DNA of 64,000 nucleotides, taken from assembly GCF_025766255.1 (NCBI RefSeq), contig NW_026516703.1, forward strand, positions 124,001 to 188,000, read 5' to 3'. Both the position numbers and the translations under genes were made by a program. Source of the DNA: Zychaea mexicana. Its lineage: Eukaryota; Mucoromycota; Mucoromycetes; Mucorales; Lichtheimiaceae. The notes under the pieces are model-generated. The model saw only the letters and a program-made list of their open reading frames with translations. It ran no database searches and was not told the origin of the DNA. Below, in pieces: positions 36,313-45,935 of this stretch (its first letter is position 1; each line of letters begins with the position of its first letter).

Positions 36313-36759
36313 ATGCATGAATACGTGGTGACTAAGGGAAATAGCATTTGTTTGACTTACATCTGTGGTGGCAGCCAGACGGAATATGAAAAACTGGTCA
36401 AAAGGATGTCTTATGGTGTCGCCTTTAGTGATCCTGGGGCCGATTGTCCCAATGAGTATTGGTTTGACGGAAGCGTGGATATTCAGTTGGCAGCCAATGC
36501 GTTGGAGCGGCCGATTGCTTGCTATACGTCTGGTCCATGGGCGAAATATCATCCGCCATCGCTGACATTGCCACACTCTGTACATTCGGCAAACGATATA
36601 GTCTCCTGCCGTTCGTTATGCATTTCGTGAATGGGAACCACTGGGAACCGGTCTTGCTGCGATCATCTGTTAAAATGCAATGGCCCCCGATATCACAGCG
36701 CCATAAGCAGCATTGGAACGAGATCAACCCAGGTCACGATCACAAAACGTTTTGGAGGT
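36313..36759 (+). pseudogene. OTU-like cysteine protease domain remnant of a MULE
   Basis: Reads NSICLTYICGGSQTEYEKLV, CPNEYWFDGSVDIQLAANAL, ERPIACYTSG and, in a shifted frame, LPFVMHFVNGNHWEPVLL. The WF..DIQLAAN and NHW..V blocks match the end of OTU domains, which some MULEs carry C-terminally. The Cys box is degenerate (the usual Gly-Asp-Cys-Leu-Phe is NSICLTY). It follows the SWIM/GRPKG piece on the same strand, so it is likely the end of the same element. Confidence 0.55.
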
Positions 36760-38519
36760 ACCTGCATATCAAAAAAACAGTGGATCATGAATCAACAGCA
36801 AGTAGCCTAGAAAAAAGAAGACAAGCGTCGCCCATTCTGATTTGGATGAGTCTGACTGCGATAGTGATATCGGAGGCGATCATCATGGTACCTAAAACCT
36901 AAATAACATGCCGCTTTGTATCTTTGTATTCTAGTAATTCTGAACACATTTGTTATACTATCTGTATCATGGTGCAATAGCATGTCCCCATTGTCAAACG
37001 CGCCTGCCATTACCGTTACCTCCTGCTGTACAGAAGCAGTACGATGAATATATACAAAAAGAAGAGAAGCATAAGAAACAAGAAGAACGCCGCATGAAAG
37101 AACTCTCAACGTCTCGTCACCACCGCTTCGATGAAGCACAGATTAAACCCAAACCTGCAGCATTCATAGGAAAGAAATGTTGACCAGACCAGAAGGGATC
37201 GCCCAAGGTTACCCAGGTCATATCGATTTTGCGACCTTGTCTTTGCGTGTAATGAATCATGTACCAGTTATGCGAGATATCGTAGTCGGCAAAACCGAAA
37301 GCAGATTCAAATCGATGGAAACCGAATTCTACAGCCAACATAGCCGAAGCGTTGCACGATCCGTATTCGCACGAATGGCAAGGGCTGAAAAAACTTTGGT
37401 AAGTACAAAAGCTATCACTCATAAAATAAGTCACTAAATTATTGTTTAAAACAGCCTGGTTATTATGGACCCCGTGGAATGCAAATCATCATGGATTGTT
37501 TGACGAAAGAACTATCGAAATCGAACCACCTGACAGCAGCAAATACAGCCCCGATGCCACCAGTTCAGTTTGTCCAGCAGATTCTTATTCCGGAGACGGC
37601 CGCACGACTTATTCAAGAAGATAAGAATGTTTCTTACGACGAAGCATCGGATATCATGAGAAAGAGTGCTAAATTCGGCAGTGCCGTCAACCCCACCATG
37701 GATTCGGATGAAAGCGAAAGCAGTGATGAATGAGTATAAAAACCAACACGAATCATAACCCCTTAAGCAGTTCTGCACTTTTTTGTGTCAAATGTCGTTT
37801 ACCTCATCGTACTCGAAAATTTATGCTCTTTTTGTCTCATGTTCAAGCTCTTGTGCCTTGTCTCCAGATTTAATTATTCTTTACAATCATTTAAACACCT
37901 ATTTTCATGATCCCTTATTTCTTACTTCATGTTTTGGTCTTCGCCCTCGAAATATTCAACTATTTGGCTGACACAATATTATCATCTTTCATTATATATA
38001 CGTCGAATATTACATTGACCGTCAAAATTTTAATTGAATAGAATTACATGACAGCCCTAGCTTTTGCAAGTTTTAGAACACGAAACACAGGATATGTCTT
38101 TGCAGCCAATACCAACGTCATTGATATTAAAATGGTGAAAACATATGGTGCACTGTCTACCCACTTTTCTATAGTCTTAGCTACGTCTTTTTGTGCTGAC
38201 TAATAAATCTTCTCGCTTGTGCTTCACTATATTATAGCACTTATGTTGGCACAAAGTTGCTTACTTGCCATTTGGATACATGGTATGCTAACATTCAAGT
38301 TACTCGGTATATATCATCATAGTTCTGTCGTGCGCAGGGTCTTTCAAACTGTGCATGAGACGGTGCACACGACAATTGCCAAAAAAATTGTCGTGCGCGA
38401 GGTCGAAGACCGACAGCTTACTATTATTATTCGAGGCGTAAGCACTGATTCAGATTGTGTTACCATTTTTTCTTTATTGGGTCGAAAGTCCAAAATACGT
38501 GAAACATATATGCTATAGC
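36760..38519. repeat. inverted-repeat arm of palindrome 1, right
   Basis: Mirror of 32766-34526. Scattered differences (for example PCRHY-side flank unchanged, but CAGTGC/TGGTAG-type single-base changes near 38150-38420) show independent decay after the inversion. Runs on into the DIRS copy 2 at about 38520. Confidence 0.85.
36800..37733 (+). pseudogene. RTC4-like domain gene fragment, right arm
   Basis: Plus-strand mirror of the left-arm fragment: CPHCQTRLPLPLPP frame at 36950-37183, RPEGIAQGYPGHIDF frame at 37177-37398, intron 37399-37454 (GTAAGT...AACAG) and last exon 37455-37733 (PGYYGPRGMQ ... ILIPETAARLI, then a Ser/Asp/Glu tail). Same one-base frame change as the left copy. A poly-acidic end and intact splice sites suggest it came from a transcribed host gene. 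The C-terminal exon alone is open; the whole is not. Confidence 0.6.
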
Positions 38520-38750
38520 TGTATCATATACAAGCGACTGGGGAACATACAAACAAAAGGGGAGTGGGTGTCGGCCGAATTTTCGCAGCTTCTTGGATCG
38601 TAAAAAATGTAGAAAGAAACCTCCTGTCCTGAGTGGGTGAGCGTTCGATCACCTTGGTTGCCAAAAACTGTTGTACTGCTTGGTCCACTTGTGTTTGTTC
38701 CACCAAAGAACGGCACACAGGCCCCTTGTGCCACGGTTGTGGTACCCTAT
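38520..38750 (-). mobile_element. truncated DIRS-like retroelement, copy 2, RT end
   Basis: Minus-strand end of copy 2 (RT start: CRSLVEQTQVDQAVQQFL, IQEAAKIRPTPTP). Split from its gag part (44065-45935) by the Ty3 insertion; CCTAT at 38746-38750 is one side of the target duplication. Confidence 0.7.
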
Positions 38751-38896
38751 TGTGATAGTTACGGGTGAAACCAACTGATGTTTATTGATAGGTACTGCTA
38801 TGATGATATGTATATAGAATTAGGGGAGATATTGCTAAGGGGGGGGTACTACTGATTGGGGGATAGTTGGGGATGGGGGGAGCTACGACTACTACA
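38751..38896 (-). repeat. 3' LTR of the Ty3 element
   Basis: 146 bp, starts TG and ends CA, matching 43917-44064 (148 bp) except for two 1-base length differences in G runs. The gag-pol stop codon lies 2-5 bases inside it. A purine tract (GGAGGAGGAG) precedes it in element sense. Confidence 0.92.
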
Positions 38897-41800
38897 TTAC
38901 TCCTCCTCCATTAAGCTGAGACGTCCCATGATATGGGTATAGTTGTCCTTGATTTGCGGTTGTTGGCTTTTGGTTTTTCTTCGTTGCATGTTTCAATGTT
39001 AAACTGGTTCTTTCGGCGTTGTTGTACTTTGTAATGATCCATGGGCCTGAGAACTTTGGTGTTGGGAATTTCCAGGTGTCCTTTGGTCGTAATCTTAAAA
39101 CCATTTCACCAACTTTAAAAGGTGGGCGTTGCAATCGGTTCTGGTCGTAGTATCTCTTTTGCCGCAATTGCGCCTTTTGTATATTGGCTTTGATTTGTCC
39201 TTGCAACACCGGTAGATAATGGTTCAAGTAAGCAATCCAAGTTTCTGCATTGTGTGACTTCATTGCCGGTGGTTGAATGTTTGCTACTGATGGCAGGATT
39301 GGCTTTCTTCCGAACATTGCTTCGAACGGTGAGACTTGTGTTGATGCTTGCTTGCTTGTGTTGATAGCAAAAGTAATGAACGGCAAGTATTGATCCCATT
39401 GATCTGGCTTATTTTCTACATAGACGGCTAAAGCTGTTTTGATCGTTTTGTTTGCTCGTTCAACCAATCCGTCGCTTTGTGGCCATTCTACGCTCGTATT
39501 CGCTTTTGATATTCCCAGCCGTAAGTATACTATTTGCATTGCCTCGGAGACAAAGTTACTGCCATTGTCTGTGATTAGCTTAACTGGCACACCGAATTTC
39601 AGTACTAGGTCGAACAAGAGTACTTGAGCTATTGTATATGAGTCAAAACCGGGTAATGCTGCAGTAATGGTCCATTTCGTTAGATACTCCATGATGACCA
39701 ATAGGTATCTGTTTCCGCTTGCTGATGTTGGTAATACTGCGATATCGGCTGCCCAAATATCGCCGGCGTTGCCAACTGGTATGCTGTGGAGCTGTCCATA
39801 TTTTCTTATTGGTTGCTTATGTCGTTGACAGTCGGTGCACTCTTTTGTTGCGTGGATTACATCGTTGTGCATTGTTGGCCACCAAGCGTTCTCTTTTGCG
39901 CGTGCTAGGGTTCTGTCTCGGCCAAAATGTCCTGGTGTCGGGTGGCTATGAATGGCTTGAAAAAATGCTTGTCTAAGCGAGCGTGGCATTACTGCAACTG
40001 GTTTGGCGTGATTGTAAAAGACGATGCCGTTTGCTGTAAAGAATCGAGTATCTCGTGACTGTATATAATGCTGAATTTCGTCGTCTTTTTCCTGCTCTTC
40101 TTTAAGTGTACTAGCAGTAATGGTGCTTTGCTTCTTTGTCGGAATTGATTCGTTTGTTGATGCTGTTGTGTTGCTGATGATGTTGCATGCTCTGCTTAAT
40201 GCATCGGCGTCTGCGTTGTCAATTCCTCGTCTGTATACAATCGTAAAATTGTAATGCTGTGTCGCCATAATCCAACGTGCAATTCGCCCTTTTGGTGCTT
40301 GAGATGATAAGATAGCCTTCACCGCTGCATGATCTGTGTAGACCGTAAGTTGTGCGCCATGTGTATAGCAATGAAAGTATTGTAAGGACCAAGTTACACA
40401 CATTGCCTCACGCTCTGTTACACTATAATTCCTTTCTGCTGGTGTCAACGTTTTGCTGGCATAGGCAACGGGTCTTGAGTTTTGACAGAGGACACTTCCA
40501 ATTGCTACATCTGATGCGTCACAATGTAGGTCATACGGCAAGTTAGGGTCGGGATATGCCAGTGTTGGAAGTTCAATGAGTCGTTTCTTGAGAGCTTGAA
40601 AAGCTTCTTCTTCTGTTGTGCCCCACTGCCATTCCTCGCTTTTCCGCAACAATTTGTATAGGGGTGCTGCTAAGTGCGCTAGATTGGCGAAAAACCGGTG
40701 ATAGAAATTGCACATTCCCAGTAATCGCTGTAGACTTTTCGTATTGACTGGTCTTGGATATTGCACTATCGCTTCAACATGCTTTGGGTCTGGATGTACA
40801 CCTCCATTGGTCACGATGAATCCAAGATACTTGACTTCGGATACCATGAACTTGCATTTGTGAATACTGAGCTTGAGATTGAACTTGTGTAAAATCCTGA
40901 GCACCTCCTCGACGTGCTTGAAATGTGTTGCCATATCGGACGAGAAGATCAGAATGTCATCGATATAAATCGTGACGTAGTCGAGATGACCGAGGATTTG
41001 TTGTCCAAAACGAGCAAAAGTACTGGGACCATTGGTTACCCCATATGGTAATACGACAAACTCCCAAAGATTGTGATCTGTGGCAAATGCTGTTTTTGGT
41101 ATGTCTTTTTCATGCATTGGAATTTGCCAATAGCCTGATTTGAGGTCGCAGAGGGAGAAAACTTTTGCTGGAAGCAATCGATCGAGTAGATCTTCAATTC
41201 GGCACAGTGGAAACTTGTCTTGTTTTGTTACTGCATTCAGTGGTTTGTAATTGATCGCGACTTTTGTTGAACCATCAGATTTCGTAATTAACAGTGGTGC
41301 TGATCGCCATGGGCTGTTGCTTGGCCTGATTACACCGCGTTTAAGCATTTCTTGAATTTGCAAATCCAGGGCGGCCTTTTCTTTTGGTGATCTTCTTGGT
41401 AAACGGCACTGCACAGGTCTGGCATCGCCAGTATCGATTTGATGACAAACTGGCGCGTTTGTGATAGTCTGCAAAGGCGTGTCATCATACAGACTTGGCA
41501 TTTCTTGCAGGAGCTTCCGCACTTCTATTGGAACATCAGCTGGAATTTGCATAGGATTAGCAATTGCATTGATTTGCGCTTTCAACTGCAATTTAGATAA
41601 AACTCGCTTATTATCCACGTCAAGCAGGAGAGATTTTCCTAGCATCCAATCCATGCCGATTATTACTGGTGTATTTTGATGCTTGACAACTCGAAGAGTT
41701 ATTGGCCATGCTGTGTGTTCGATCTGAATTGTTGTGTTGTAAGCTTGATGTGAGATTTCTTCTGACGAGTTTCCATATTGAAGTCGCATTGGATCTGCTG

Positions 41801-43445
41801 GTAGCCTGGACAAGTTTGCGGCTTGCACTGTTGCTTCATCCAAAGATGTTATTTCTGCGCCAGAATCGATTAACACTTTGATGCGCAAGCCACTGATGGT
41901 TGCCCAAACGGCAAATCTTGTTGGAGACTCATCGTCATAGCTGCTTGCCTGTGATGATTGTTTTACCGGAAGCTGTTTCACTGATTTCTGATGGTTGATG
42001 TTTTTTGTAATAAGGTCGAACAAATTGGCTTCGTAGTTGCTGTTTAAATCCGTCGTCGTCGTCGTCGATGATGCTAGTGCTGCTGTTGCTGAGTTGCTAT
42101 TGTTGCCGGTGCTATCAGCCATTACTTGTGTCGACACTTTCTTTCGTTTTGCGATATAGCAATCCTTGATAAAATGATTTGTTCGGCCGCATTCCCAACA
42201 GCCTTCATTTTTAGTGGGTTGTTTCTTTGGTTTTCCCGGTCGCTTGCTACGTCCTTTTTTCCATGGCTTTTTGTGACGTTGGAAATTTGTTGCTTGAACG
42301 TCTTCCATGGGCGTTGCATCCTGACTTGACTCAACAGGCACTGTTGGTTGTGGTGTAACTGGTACAGTGGAAGCATTTTTCAGGAGATCGTTCGTGTTAC
42401 GCTTTAAGAAAGACAGCTGGTTGGACGCATTTTTGTCATAGTGCTCCAATTTGATCGCATATCCGATGGCGTCATTCAATGATGAAGGGCTGCGGCGAGA
42501 AACTTCTTTGGCGATTTGAGGACGCACGTGTTTGGCGAAAAAGAAAAGTTTCAATGCTTCAGTCATTGAAGGGTCAATTTTGGCCAATGTCACTTTTAGC
42601 CTGGCACCGAATGATAACATGCTTTCATTGCCTTGATACATGTTGGATAGCTCGGTCAGTGCAGCTGCTGCGGTATCGTCACCGCCGCCAAAATATGCTT
42701 TGAAAGCCTGCTTTGCTGCTGCATAGCTAGACTGCGTTGATTCATCAAGTGCATCCCACCAGTGGATGGCATGTTCTGAGAGAGATACCATCAATTCCTC
42801 AGCTGCTTCAGCATCGTCCCAGTGGTAGTATTTTTTGACCTTTTCAAATGCTAGCAACCAAGCATGCGGATCCTCGTTGCCTGATCCCCGGAAGGAAGGA
42901 ACCACTAGTCTCCTTTTTCCTTTTTTCGTTTGGTCGTTTTGTCTCGCCATTGGCATGAGTGGGCCAAACTGGCTTTCACTTGGTGCTGCAGGTGGTAATG
43001 ACATCGACTCTGGCTCGTCATCATCATCTAGTGACATACGTCTTTGTCTAGTGTTCCACCAACGGCTGATTGTTTCTCTTGTTGTCTGGGCAGCGCTCGG
43101 CGTCGCATTGCTATCGTGTGTTGGTATCATCTGAGGAGCTGGTGCAGTTGGAATAGGAGCTGGCATCGCTGTCTCCTTATTCTGCCCGATTGCAGTAACC
43201 AACCCATTTAGGGCGGCTATTAGCTGCTGTTGTTGCGGCTCGGCGAGATTAGTGTGTGATTGTTGAGCTGATGGTCGCAGAGAACGCTCAATAGCTTGAA
43301 GAAGGTCCTTCATTGTTTCATCTCGGGCTTGATCTCTGCTACTCAGGTTTTCTAGCACACTTTGGAGATCTGGTGCTGTCGATGATGCTCCGGCCGTCGG
43401 CTGTTGTTGCAATGACTCGTACATTTTGTACATGTTGGTCTGCAT
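38892..43445 (-). CDS. gag-pol polyprotein of the Ty3 element
   Basis: One frame of 1517 codons. Order: gag (capsid-like core VPSFRGSGNEDPHAWLLAFE, about residues 180-340), CCHC knuckle CWECGRTNHFIKDC near 415, aspartic protease (VLIDSGAEITSLD, near 525), reverse transcriptase (DLKSGYWQIPM; YIDDILIFS near 828), RNase H (DLHCDASDVAIGSVL), integrase with HHCC (HPTPGHFGRDRTL...CTDCQRH) and D,D,E (WAADIAVL, LITDNGSNF, VEWPQSDGLVERANK), then a GPF-like WKF...FSGPWII module. The order PR-RT-RH-IN defines Ty3/gypsy (Metaviridae type). No chromodomain at the end. A Gln-rich ORF (43837-43352) overlaps the start in another frame and may be the real gag start. Confidence 0.93.
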   Translation of the reverse strand: MQTNMYKMYESLQQQPTAGASSTAPDLQSVLENLSSRDQARDETMKDLLQAIERSLRPSAQQSHTNLAEPQQQQLIAALNGLVTAIGQNKETAMPAPIPTAPAPQMIPTHDSNATPSAAQTTRETISRWWNTRQRRMSLDDDDEPESMSLPPAAPSESQFGPLMPMARQNDQTKKGKRRLVVPSFRGSGNEDPHAWLLAFEKVKKYYHWDDAEAAEELMVSLSEHAIHWWDALDESTQSSYAAAKQAFKAYFGGGDDTAAAALTELSNMYQGNESMLSFGARLKVTLAKIDPSMTEALKLFFFAKHVRPQIAKEVSRRSPSSLNDAIGYAIKLEHYDKNASNQLSFLKRNTNDLLKNASTVPVTPQPTVPVESSQDATPMEDVQATNFQRHKKPWKKGRSKRPGKPKKQPTKNEGCWECGRTNHFIKDCYIAKRKKVSTQVMADSTGNNSNSATAALASSTTTTTDLNSNYEANLFDLITKNINHQKSVKQLPVKQSSQASSYDDESPTRFAVWATISGLRIKVLIDSGAEITSLDEATVQAANLSRLPADPMRLQYGNSSEEISHQAYNTTIQIEHTAWPITLRVVKHQNTPVIIGMDWMLGKSLLLDVDNKRVLSKLQLKAQINAIANPMQIPADVPIEVRKLLQEMPSLYDDTPLQTITNAPVCHQIDTGDARPVQCRLPRRSPKEKAALDLQIQEMLKRGVIRPSNSPWRSAPLLITKSDGSTKVAINYKPLNAVTKQDKFPLCRIEDLLDRLLPAKVFSLCDLKSGYWQIPMHEKDIPKTAFATDHNLWEFVVLPYGVTNGPSTFARFGQQILGHLDYVTIYIDDILIFSSDMATHFKHVEEVLRILHKFNLKLSIHKCKFMVSEVKYLGFIVTNGGVHPDPKHVEAIVQYPRPVNTKSLQRLLGMCNFYHRFFANLAHLAAPLYKLLRKSEEWQWGTTEEEAFQALKKRLIELPTLAYPDPNLPYDLHCDASDVAIGSVLCQNSRPVAYASKTLTPAERNYSVTEREAMCVTWSLQYFHCYTHGAQLTVYTDHAAVKAILSSQAPKGRIARWIMATQHYNFTIVYRRGIDNADADALSRACNIISNTTASTNESIPTKKQSTITASTLKEEQEKDDEIQHYIQSRDTRFFTANGIVFYNHAKPVAVMPRSLRQAFFQAIHSHPTPGHFGRDRTLARAKENAWWPTMHNDVIHATKECTDCQRHKQPIRKYGQLHSIPVGNAGDIWAADIAVLPTSASGNRYLLVIMEYLTKWTITAALPGFDSYTIAQVLLFDLVLKFGVPVKLITDNGSNFVSEAMQIVYLRLGISKANTSVEWPQSDGLVERANKTIKTALAVYVENKPDQWDQYLPFITFAINTSKQASTQVSPFEAMFGRKPILPSVANIQPPAMKSHNAETWIAYLNHYLPVLQGQIKANIQKAQLRQKRYYDQNRLQRPPFKVGEMVLRLRPKDTWKFPTPKFSGPWIITKYNNAERTSLTLKHATKKNQKPTTANQGQLYPYHGTSQLNGGGVM

Positions 43446-43837
43446 TTCATAAGCTCTTTGACATGCTGTTGATCTTGAGTATCGAATCGTTGTTGCCAGT
43501 CTCGCTCACGTTGCTGTGTTCTTTCTTCGAATTCTGCCTGCTGCTGCCAAAGCTGTTGCTGAAGCTGCTGCTGTAATATGTTGACCAATTCATTGCTGTC
43601 GTTGTACTGTTGGTGCTGATGTTGCTGTTGCTGGTACTCGATCTGATGTTGCTGAATCTGGTGTTGCTGGATCTGGTGGAACTGTTGCTGCTGCTGATCG
43701 TCGAGTTGGTTTTGTGTTGTTCCAAACACACTGTCATTAGACCACCCTATACCGTTTGTTTGCATCGCATGCTGCTGGTGCAAAAGTGCTTGATACTCTA
43801 GCATCGCTTGTTGCTCTCGCAATTCATCGGAGCTCAT
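43352..43837 (-). CDS. Gln-rich leader ORF overlapping gag
   Basis: 161 codons beginning MSSDELREQQAMLEYQALL, very rich in Gln/His, then a helix-like stretch (QQAEFEERTQQRERDWQQRF). It lies between the 5' LTR and the gag-pol frame and overlaps it by about 94 bases. Its composition continues into the gag-pol start if one changes frame by -1 near 43440 (HVKELMK then MQTNMYKMY). Either a single-base change, frameshifting or two proteins; not decidable by eye. Confidence 0.5.
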   Translation of the reverse strand: MSSDELREQQAMLEYQALLHQQHAMQTNGIGWSNDSVFGTTQNQLDDQQQQQFHQIQQHQIQQHQIEYQQQQHQHQQYNDSNELVNILQQQLQQQLWQQQAEFEERTQQRERDWQQRFDTQDQQHVKELMKCRPTCTKCTSHCNNSRRPEHHRQHQISKVC

Positions 43838-43916
43838 TTGCTCGGACGCCCAAGGATTGTTAAATATCGAAGCTGATTGTTGATTGTGATCTATGGTGCT
43901 TTTTCTTCTCCACCAA

Positions 43917-44064
43917 TGTGATAGTTACGGGTGAAACCAACTGATGTTTATTGATAGGTACTGCTATGATGATATGTATATAGAATTAGGGGGAGATATT
44001 GCTAAGGGGGGGGTACTACTGATTGGGGGGATAGTTGGGGATGGGGGGAGCTACGACTACTACA
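43917..44064 (-). repeat. 5' LTR of the Ty3 element
   Basis: 148 bp copy of the LTR; in element sense it starts TGTAGTAGTCG and ends ACTATCACA. Contains a C-rich stretch (G-rich on the plus strand). Confidence 0.92.
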
Positions 44065-45935
44065 CCTATCGAAAGGCAATCGGTATCCTTCCTTCACTAC
44101 TGAAACCGCCCACGGATGTTTGATTCTCTGTTGCCAATACCAGTAAACGGCCCCCTGGTGCTATTCCATCCACTGGCCCTGTCGAAACAAGCTCGGCCTC
44201 GACCTCCTCCATGACCGTATCCTCCTCTATTGTTGATAGCTGCTCTGATAAGTTGTTGTTCTTGTCGAGCCTTCTCGATTCGTTGGACCATCTCGGCATC
44301 GAATGCCATGTCCTTGTTAGCGTATTCTTCGTCTTCATAGGCTCGGATACTTGCTGGTAACCTGAATGCCTTTGCAATACTGGTTCGTGCTTCTCGCTCC
44401 TGTTGTTTGCCTGTTGCGTTTCCATAAACGGCGAGTCGTCTAGCTTTTTCCATAGTCGTCTTGAGTTCTTGAGGGTCGATACTCGTGTCTTCTCTTTCAA
44501 TGATGTACTGTAGGTCTTCATAAATCTCGGTTGCTCCGCTTGCAGCGTTTTACATTCTATCAGCTTTTTTGTATTTTGTGGATATAGCGCCATAGGCTTC
44601 CAAGGTTGCCTTCTTGAATTCTCCAACGTAGATTTTATGGATGCCTCCGGACCTTGTCCACGCGTCTCCGTCATATTTTGTGAGATCTCGTATCTGAAGA
44701 CCTTAAAACTATTTTCCAGTTCTGCGATCGAATAGGCTTCCAAATCTTGCTTAATCTCTTGGGGTAGTTCTGGTCTTTCATGCTGTTGTCGATCAGCTCG
44801 GTCTCTGATTTCGAGTTTGTTCTTAAGCTGGACTGCCAAGACTTCCAACTCTTAAATTCGCTGGGTGAGATCGTCATTTACTGTTTGATTTGAATCCATG
44901 AACCACGGTGCGCGGCTTAGAAAAAACTTGAAAATTATAACAGCAATGAATTAAATAGACGAAAAAAAAATAAAAGTGCAGCTGAAAGAGCCAATAACCA
45001 CTACTATGGAGACTGAACCGGAAGCACCAACAATTGCTGTAGGAACGACCAGCAATCAATCATTGACATTGTTCATTCTTGCTTTGGCTAGACTCATAGG
45101 GTTACCAAACTTGTTGGATATCGCTTGGACTGACATAGTTTCTTGATCATCTATATCAGTAACAAGTAGCAAATTAACAACACAAGTCATTCTACATCAC
45201 CTTAATATACAACCCATAATCACTCTTCACTTTTTTTTACCTGGAAATAACGCTATTCAATACACTATTTACACTATTTCTTTTATTAGATCACGAAGCT
45301 CTTAAATCTAGCTGTTTGTTAATAAAGAACTTGACCCCCGGCAAATAACAAACCATAAAAAATGAACTGAAATATTAAAAAAAGATAAATCGATTAACTT
45401 TGACCTGAAGACCCGTATCGTTTAAAAACCACCTTGTGGAAGTAAGATAATTAACAATAATAATGATAATAATAATAATAATAATAAAAATCAACGAGCA
45501 ATTGAGGCACCCAAGAGCAGGGTTATCCCGCGGGACACAAAGCAACCGGCGAGGCCATCTGATGCACATCAATGTTCGAAGTAAAGATGCTGAACTGTGT
45601 ACCTAAGAGCAGGGTTATCCCGTGGGATGCAAAGTGACCGGCGAGGCCATCTGATACACAGTCCATCGCAGCAAAATGGTAGAGAATGAACTATGTACCC
45701 AAGAGCAGGGTTATCCCACGGGACGCAAAACGACTGGTGAGGCCATCTGATACACAATCCATTCAAAACCTTGATGCCACTGATAGTAAAAAAAGAACAA
45801 AGTGGAAAAAGTACTTTGCTTTTTGGTTGCCAAGACCTAAATTGCTTGCCTCTATACACCTCAATTTTCATTGGTTGCTAGGAAAGCAAATATGACTTCA
45901 CTTTTCTGAGTCACATGTCAGGCCTAAATATGTCC
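44065..45935 (-). mobile_element. truncated DIRS-like retroelement, copy 2, gag part
   Basis: Minus-strand gag-like region (260-codon mixed frame at 44066-44848; the true gag frame gives MEKARRLAVYGNATGKQQE, AFRLPASIRAYEDEEYANKD, NNRGGYGHGGGRGR). Carries the same early TAA as copies 1 and 3. Includes an (ATT)n tract at 45455-45488 and the three-unit GC-rich motif at 45500-45765. Confidence 0.65.
45500..45765 (-). repeat. GC-rich 55-bp motif in three tandem units (copy 2)
   Basis: Inverted copy of the triple at 30858-31110; cores near 45510, 45606 and 45700. Confidence 0.8.

Larger units (their letters stand above)
38751..44064 (-). mobile_element. full-length Ty3/gypsy LTR retrotransposon
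   Basis: 5314 bp on the minus strand, bounded by two 146-148 bp LTRs (TG...CA) and a 5-bp duplication CCTAT at 38746-38750 and 44065-44069. Primer-binding-like TTGGTGGAGAAG directly follows the 5' LTR in element sense. It is inserted in DIRS copy 2; comparing with copies 1 and 3 gives the empty site. Near-identical LTRs and an open gag-pol frame mean a recent insertion. Confidence 0.93.
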
